Positions 39,308 to 42,937 of a stretch of 42,937 nucleotides of DNA are shown one piece after another. The stretch covers positions 1 through 42,937 of the forward strand of contig NZ_FZOD01000078.1 of NCBI RefSeq assembly GCF_900188345.1, given 5' to 3'. Under the pieces are notes generated by a model, which saw only the letters and a list, made by a program, of their open reading frames with translations, had not been told where the DNA came from and ran no database searches. How positions within the stretch are numbered: position 1 is the stretch's first letter; each line of letters starts with the position of its first letter. A program made the position numbers and the translations under genes. Origin of the DNA: Streptosporangium subroseum (GTDB lineage: Bacteria; Actinomycetota; Actinomycetes; Streptosporangiales; Streptosporangiaceae).

Positions 39308-39407
39308 TTATCGCAGATAAGCAGTGGGAGTCACCGGTGCCGCACGGTGGTGTTTTCCCAGGGGGCCATCGACGTTACCGCAGATAATGCACTCCTATCT
39401 GCGATAG
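39308..39407. other. Recombinase-type repeat sites upstream of the integrase
   Basis: Three related 13-bp elements: TTATCGCAGATAA (39308-39320), TTACCGCAGATAA (39375-39387) and, inverted, CTATCTGCGATAG (39395-39407). The last two face each other across seven bases (TGCACTC), giving a 13-7-13 layout like the core site of a tyrosine recombinase. Because each 13-mer is itself nearly symmetric, they could instead be repressor operators of int. Confidence 0.6.
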
Positions 39408-39449
39408 TTAGACAAGATCGTTTCGGACATTCTGGCCCCAAAGATCGGA

Positions 39450-41147
39450 TCAGGCGCGCGAGCGTCGGGTGCGCATGACGTTGAGAGCCAGGTAAATGGC
39501 TGCGGCAGCGTTGGGTACCAGCTCGATGGCCCGGAAGGAGCTACCCTCCACCGGTTGTAGGTCGGGGCCCAGCCGGAGACGATGCTCCGGCTTGAGCTGC
39601 GAGTATTTAGCCTTGGGCTGCGAGTGTTCGATCTCGCCTTCGGCATACTCCCATCCCAGCCTGAAAGGACGTCCTACCTGTTTCGCGGCTTCGATCTCAT
39701 TACCTAGCCAACGGGGATCATCGACGACCAGGAGAAGGCATATCTCTGGGCGCAGAGTCAGGAGATTGACCGAAACTCCGGTATAGAGAAGATCGCCCCT
39801 GCGTTTGGGATTGGTCTGATCGAAGTCTTCTTGCAACCGTGCGACCTCGGGCGCGAGGGTTGGATCGAGTGGTTCACCGACGTCCTCAAGCTGCCAGCCC
39901 TCGTAGGCCTCGGCGTCGAAGAGCTCCTCCACCCATTCGCGGTAGAAGTTACGCAGCACTGAGAACTCTGCCCTGCGAGACTTCGCGCTCGATACGACGC
40001 GCGCGTTGAAGGGCGCGAAGATCCCGGAAGGGGCCACATGCCGGAAACCGGCGTGAAAAGCCACGTCGGCTGAGCGCTCGGGAAGCAGGATGTCGTAGCT
40101 CCCATCGCCGGTGGCCAGCATGACCACCGCGGCGTGCGACAACGCCGCAGCTCTGAACCGGCCTGTTTCGATGGGATCGACCCCTGGCTCCAACTCCTCA
40201 GCGATACGTCGATGAAGATTCGCCCGCTGGAGCAGCTCGCTGAGCGGAATCCGGGCTTTGTGACGATTATCTCTGTCCTGCTCCTGCATGAGCTCGGCGT
40301 CCAAGCGTTCCGATGTGGCCGCCGAGTGGAAGTAGCGACTCAGGAAAGCATCGAGCTTCGGACCGCCATCGCGGTGAGTCAATCGATCGAAGGCGAACGT
40401 GGCGCCAGGAAAGTTGTACCGGAGCTGCTCAGGATTGGATCGCTTGGCCTTCTGATAGGCCCGATTGAGCTCGATGAACTGATGGATTCCCGCCCGGTCG
40501 AACTCGGCGTCATCATAATCGTCTGCCGCAGGCACGACGCTGCCCCGCAGCTGCCCGAGCGGGGCTTCGATGTTGTCCCACTGGTGTTGAGGAGCGGGGT
40601 AGACGCAGATCGGTATCAGCTGCCCCCACAGGTCGACTAACTGATGGTTGGGGTACAGCGAGCGCAGAGTGGTGTACACACCGGTGTTACCGAGCACGCG
40701 CCCCAGCTGTTCCAGCTTCTCTATCGCGGCCTTGCTGAGGGCCCTGGGCGGCGGCGGAGGTGTCAGCTGCGGCAGCGGAGATCGATGTGCGGCCGCAATC
40801 TCCTGAGAGGTGTCCTCGGGCAGGTTCTCGAGCGTCTGCCGCCAGGTCTCCCACTCCTGAAGGGTTCCCCACACACCGAGCTCGGCTTTGCCGGCCGGGC
40901 CCATCGACCCGTCGTAGCAGGCCAGGACGAACGCTCTCACGAAGTCCTTGTCTTCGAGAAAGACATCCTCGTCTCTTGCGCGCATCTTCTTGTACAGGGC
41001 CGTTTTCGACGCGCCGCGACCGGGATACCCATGATCATTGATCATCTTCTCACTTAGGGCCCGTGCGTTCAACGCGGCACGGTTAGCGAGTCGTCTCAAC
41101 TCGTTCCACAGTTGGACAGCCCGCCAGTCGGGCGCTTCTTCGTTCAC
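39450..41147 (-). CDS. HTH-type N-terminus with Nudix-like C-terminal domain
   Basis: 565 residues, GTG 41147 with GGAGG eight bases upstream. Residues ~15-80 look like a divergent XRE-type HTH (NARALSEKMINDHGYPGRG, SKTALYKKMR, then FVRAFVLAC). A Pro-rich linker is near 125-135. The C-terminal half has a Nudix-like order: LSHAAVVMLATGDGSYDILL, PERSADVAFHAGFRHVAPSG, and NFYREWVEELFDAEAYEG, where REWVEEL matches the R-E-x-x-E-E core. I know no named family for the whole. It lies directly upstream of the integrase and its sites on the same strand. Possible roles are a sensor-regulator or a Pif-like immunity factor. Confidence 0.6.
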   Translation of the reverse strand: MNEEAPDWRAVQLWNELRRLANRAALNARALSEKMINDHGYPGRGASKTALYKKMRARDEDVFLEDKDFVRAFVLACYDGSMGPAGKAELGVWGTLQEWETWRQTLENLPEDTSQEIAAAHRSPLPQLTPPPPPRALSKAAIEKLEQLGRVLGNTGVYTTLRSLYPNHQLVDLWGQLIPICVYPAPQHQWDNIEAPLGQLRGSVVPAADDYDDAEFDRAGIHQFIELNRAYQKAKRSNPEQLRYNFPGATFAFDRLTHRDGGPKLDAFLSRYFHSAATSERLDAELMQEQDRDNRHKARIPLSELLQRANLHRRIAEELEPGVDPIETGRFRAAALSHAAVVMLATGDGSYDILLPERSADVAFHAGFRHVAPSGIFAPFNARVVSSAKSRRAEFSVLRNFYREWVEELFDAEAYEGWQLEDVGEPLDPTLAPEVARLQEDFDQTNPKRRGDLLYTGVSVNLLTLRPEICLLLVVDDPRWLGNEIEAAKQVGRPFRLGWEYAEGEIEHSQPKAKYSQLKPEHRLRLGPDLQPVEGSSFRAIELVPNAAAAIYLALNVMRTRRSRA

Positions 41148-41409
41148 TGATCGACCTCCGCCCGGAGCAAAGCAGACCTATGGGATCCAGTGTCGCGAGC
41201 CGAGTGCCTGCTGACGAGTACTTGTCGGCAAGGAGCAGAGAGTGTTCTAGATCTTCGAAAGTCCCGTCTTTCCCGTTGATCATGAATTAGTGGATTTGTC
41301 CGTCAACCTGTGATGCAGAGACGTCCGCAGACTTGCGGCCCGCGCCGGGCATGGCGCGGGCCGCTCCAGCACCTGCGGGCCTTCATCCGATCCACGGGAG
41401 AGGACACGA

Positions 41410-41640
41410 GTGCTGATGAACACGAGCGTAAGCCGAAACGAGCCACGAAGGCGGTCATGGCTGCTGATCGGGTGGGCCGGTGTGCTTGTTGCAATGGCTG
41501 CCGCAGCAGTGCTGCTGGCAGTGCATGAGCCGGTGATCGCCTGGACCATAGGGTTTCCCCTCAACGTGGTCGGGTTCGCCCTCACCGCGCAGAACGCAGC
41601 AGCCCGGCTCGTCGATCGCATGAGAGGCGGAGCGGAGTAG
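41410..41640 (+). CDS. Small two-helix membrane protein
   Basis: 76 residues from GTG 41410 (ATG 41416 is an alternative; GGGAGAGGA lies upstream). A basic start (VSRNEPRRRS) precedes two hydrophobic helices (WLLIGWAGVLVAMAAAAVLL and AWTIGFPLNVVGFALTAQ) with a short basic tail. Unrecognised. The gap 41148-41409 to its left holds only weak frames. Confidence 0.55.
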   Translation: MLMNTSVSRNEPRRRSWLLIGWAGVLVAMAAAAVLLAVHEPVIAWTIGFPLNVVGFALTAQNAAARLVDRMRGGAE

Positions 41641-41751
41641 GCCAACAACGCCTTCATCGTCTCGAACTCGATGCGGAGTCCGGCTCTGGTGCGCGTGTTC
41701 ACCGGAGCCGGACTCGTGGCCTCTCGCCGCGTGGCTGCTTTGGTGGACATC

Positions 41752-42261
41752 TCAGGCGACCAAGTCCAGGTCCAGGTGGGTGTCCATGTCGATTTGGATG
41801 GTGCCGTACAGGTTGGCGTGCGACCAGAAGAGCGGACTGAGTGCGCGCCGGTCGGCGTCGGTGAGCCGATCAGCCCAGGCAGGGTCCTTGAGAAGCGACT
41901 GCACCAGGACGGTGTTGACGAAGACCAGGGCCGACGCGTCCTCATCGGCCCGGGTCGATTCGCGAAGCCCCAGCGCTTTGCGGATCTGGGAGCGGTGATA
42001 CTCGATCGTGCTACCCGTCCACGGGTAGTCGGCCAGCAGGCCCGGCTCGACCTTCACCTGTCCAGCCACATAGTCCACCGCAGTCTTGGGAAACTCCCCG
42101 ACATGCCGGGGGAAACGGGCCTCTAGCTCGAAGAACTTCAGCATCAGGCTGAACCCCAGCCGTGTCGCACCCGACTTGTTCGACACCAACTCCCAGTCGT
42201 CGTCCAGCAACGTCCACGCTGCGATCAGCTCTTCCGGTTCCCACTCCCGACGCACCAGCAC
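41752..42261 (-). pseudogene. Tn3-family transposase, internally deleted
   Basis: 170 residues made of the two ends of a ~1000-residue Tn3-type transposase. Residues 1-110 are the N-terminal DUF4158 domain (REWEPEELIAAWTLLDDDW, NKSGATRLGFSLMLKFFELE, RFPRHVGEFPKTAVDYVAGQ). From about residue 118 the sequence jumps to the extreme C-terminus (FVNTVLVQSLLKDPAWADRL, TDADRRALSPLFWSHANLYG, ending DLDLVA). The whole DDE catalytic core is missing, yet the frame is kept. It cannot transpose by itself; it may persist as a non-autonomous element or as a DNA-binding fragment. Confidence 0.8.
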
Positions 42262-42320
42262 ACCGCCACTCGTCGAACGATCCCCGAGGTCGAGAACACA
42301 GTCGAAGGCCGCAGCACTGC

Positions 42321-42937
42321 TACTGGAACCCCATAAAGGCGATCCAGTTCACCCGACCCTGGCTTGCGGTGGAAGGCCCAGCGGTGGTCAAGGCTCTGAA
42401 CTGGGAAGGCGCTCGTTAACGTTCAATTTCGGCCGGATGGCCCGGTGGCAAGGGTTCGGTCGTGCGAGATGGCGGGGTCAGACGTCGGCTGGCGTGGCCG
42501 GTGGGTGCTTGAGTTCTTCTGGGGGGTTGGCGGATCCACCAGGCGACAGCGGCAGCGCGGCTGTGGACGTTGGCTTTGCCGAAGACGCCTTCGAGGTGTT
42601 TGCGGATGGTTCGCGAGCTGATACCGAGTTGGCGGGCGGCTTGGTCGTTGGTGTGGCCGGTGGCGATGAGTGCGAGCACCTGGTTTTCGCGTTCGGTGAG
42701 GGTTAATCGGCGTAGTGAGGCGGCGGGCAGGCTGGCGCTGATCTTGGCTTGAATTGCGGTGATCTGGGCTTGGTAGTCCAGTGCCGTGGCGATGAGGTCA
42801 CGAATGGGATGAAGAGCTCGAGTCTCACGGTCGGAGAAGTCGTGGAGTCTGCGGGTCAAGCCAATGATCACCAGGTCTTCGTCGGTGATGCGTGGTGTCA
42901 TCATCAGCAGGTGGCGCATGCCGTACTGGGCGAACAC
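42321..42937. repeat. Right copy of the ~618-bp inverted repeat
   Basis: 617 bp, reverse complement of 1-618 apart from at least five substitutions and one missing base in the tail of the LuxR gene. It begins abruptly about 60 bp upstream of the Tn3 fragment. Confidence 0.85.
42416..42937 (-). CDS. LuxR-family regulator, second copy, 3' part only
   Basis: Same GAF-end plus LuxR HTH product as at 1-516, read inward from the right window edge and cut at the same base. It differs at the C-terminus (LPPGHPAEIER instead of LPPEPSGRN) because of a one-base difference. Two diverged copies show that the repeat is real and not one locus read twice. Native start lies outside the window. Confidence 0.75.
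   Translation of the reverse strand: MFAQYGMRHLLMMTPRITDEDLVIIGLTRRLHDFSDRETRALHPIRDLIATALDYQAQITAIQAKISASLPAASLRRLTLTERENQVLALIATGHTNDQAARQLGISSRTIRKHLEGVFGKANVHSRAAAVAWWIRQPPRRTQAPTGHASRRLTPPSRTTEPLPPGHPAEIER

Noticed and set aside
41083..41283. 66-residue minus-strand frame upstream of the HTH-Nudix gene
   Set aside because: It overlaps the well-supported GTG start and ribosome site at 41147 and lacks its own ribosome site; only the first ~35 residues look protein-like.
1..42937. Linear-plasmid terminal inverted repeats
   Set aside because: The repeat ends cut a gene in mid-domain and lack the multiple hairpins of actinomycete telomeres; an assembly break at a repeat is simpler.
1..42937. 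Complete circular replicon
   Set aside because: Joining the ends would create a head-to-head perfect inverted repeat of more than 400 bp with no spacer, which is implausible in vivo.

Overview
The window is high-GC actinobacterial DNA. GTG starts are frequent, overlapping stop/start codons are common, and it carries SsgA-family, BldC-like, PadR, XRE and HutC-type GntR proteins, which point to a filamentous actinomycete (Streptomycetales or Streptosporangiales type). The genus cannot be fixed from the sequence. The core, about 13.4-41.2 kb, reads as an integrative and/or autonomous conjugative element of the pSAM2/AICE kind. It has a KorSA-like GntR repressor with its own operators, a BldC/excisionase-like protein, a DUF2637 protein, a TraB-like FtsK/SpoIIIE translocase, a primase-type replication protein and a tyrosine recombinase. 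Plasmid-style maintenance genes accompany them: parA with a centromere-binding partner, and an RHH/PIN toxin-antitoxin pair.

Layout. 1-3.3 kb: the 3' part of a LuxR gene inside a 618-bp inverted repeat shared with the right end, then an IS21-family istA-istB element. 3.3-5.6 kb: a hypothetical gene, a divergent SDR/MarR pair with operators over both start codons, and a 68-bp perfect palindrome. 5.6-11.4 kb: a compact cargo cluster (kinase-like APH-fold protein, XRE regulator, sugar-type epimerase, DegT aminotransferase, MBL hydrolase). 11.4-13.4 kb: hairpins, a small membrane protein, PadR, and decayed genes including a caspase-like remnant. 13.4-16.2 kb: parB-like/parA and the TA operon. 16.3-17.9 kb: a lone TnpB. 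17.7-19.7 kb: the gntR-purC-small gene operon and the divergent operator/promoter region. 19.85-24.2 kb: a tightly overlapping rightward operon (BldC-like, DUF2637, SsgA-like, anti-sigma-type ATPase, paralogous small proteins) leading into traB. 24.2-29.2 kb: two FtsK-type ATPases separated by a repeat-rich 343-bp gap. 29.2-34.7 kb: accessory operon(s) with an M48 peptidase, very small genes, a Nudix-2TM (Pycsar-effector-like) fusion and small zinc-type proteins. 34.7-38.3 kb: replication region with a candidate antisense RNA. 38.3-41.2 kb: integrase, recombination-site-like repeats and an HTH-Nudix-like gene. 41.4-42.9 kb: a small membrane protein, an internally deleted Tn3-type transposase and the second LuxR copy.

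How it may work together: GntR holds the rightward promoter (19636-19664) down through three related 14-bp operators. When it is relieved, the 19.85-24.2 kb genes and traB are made, and TraB moves double-stranded DNA between hyphae. Rep, ParAB and the TA pair keep the replicon, and Int handles integration. The most novel-looking component is the Nudix domain fused to a three-helix membrane module resembling Pycsar effectors (30960-32105). A second Nudix-like protein lies beside the integrase. pSAM2 itself encodes a Nudix transfer-immunity factor (Pif), so these two genes may be entry-exclusion or defence functions.
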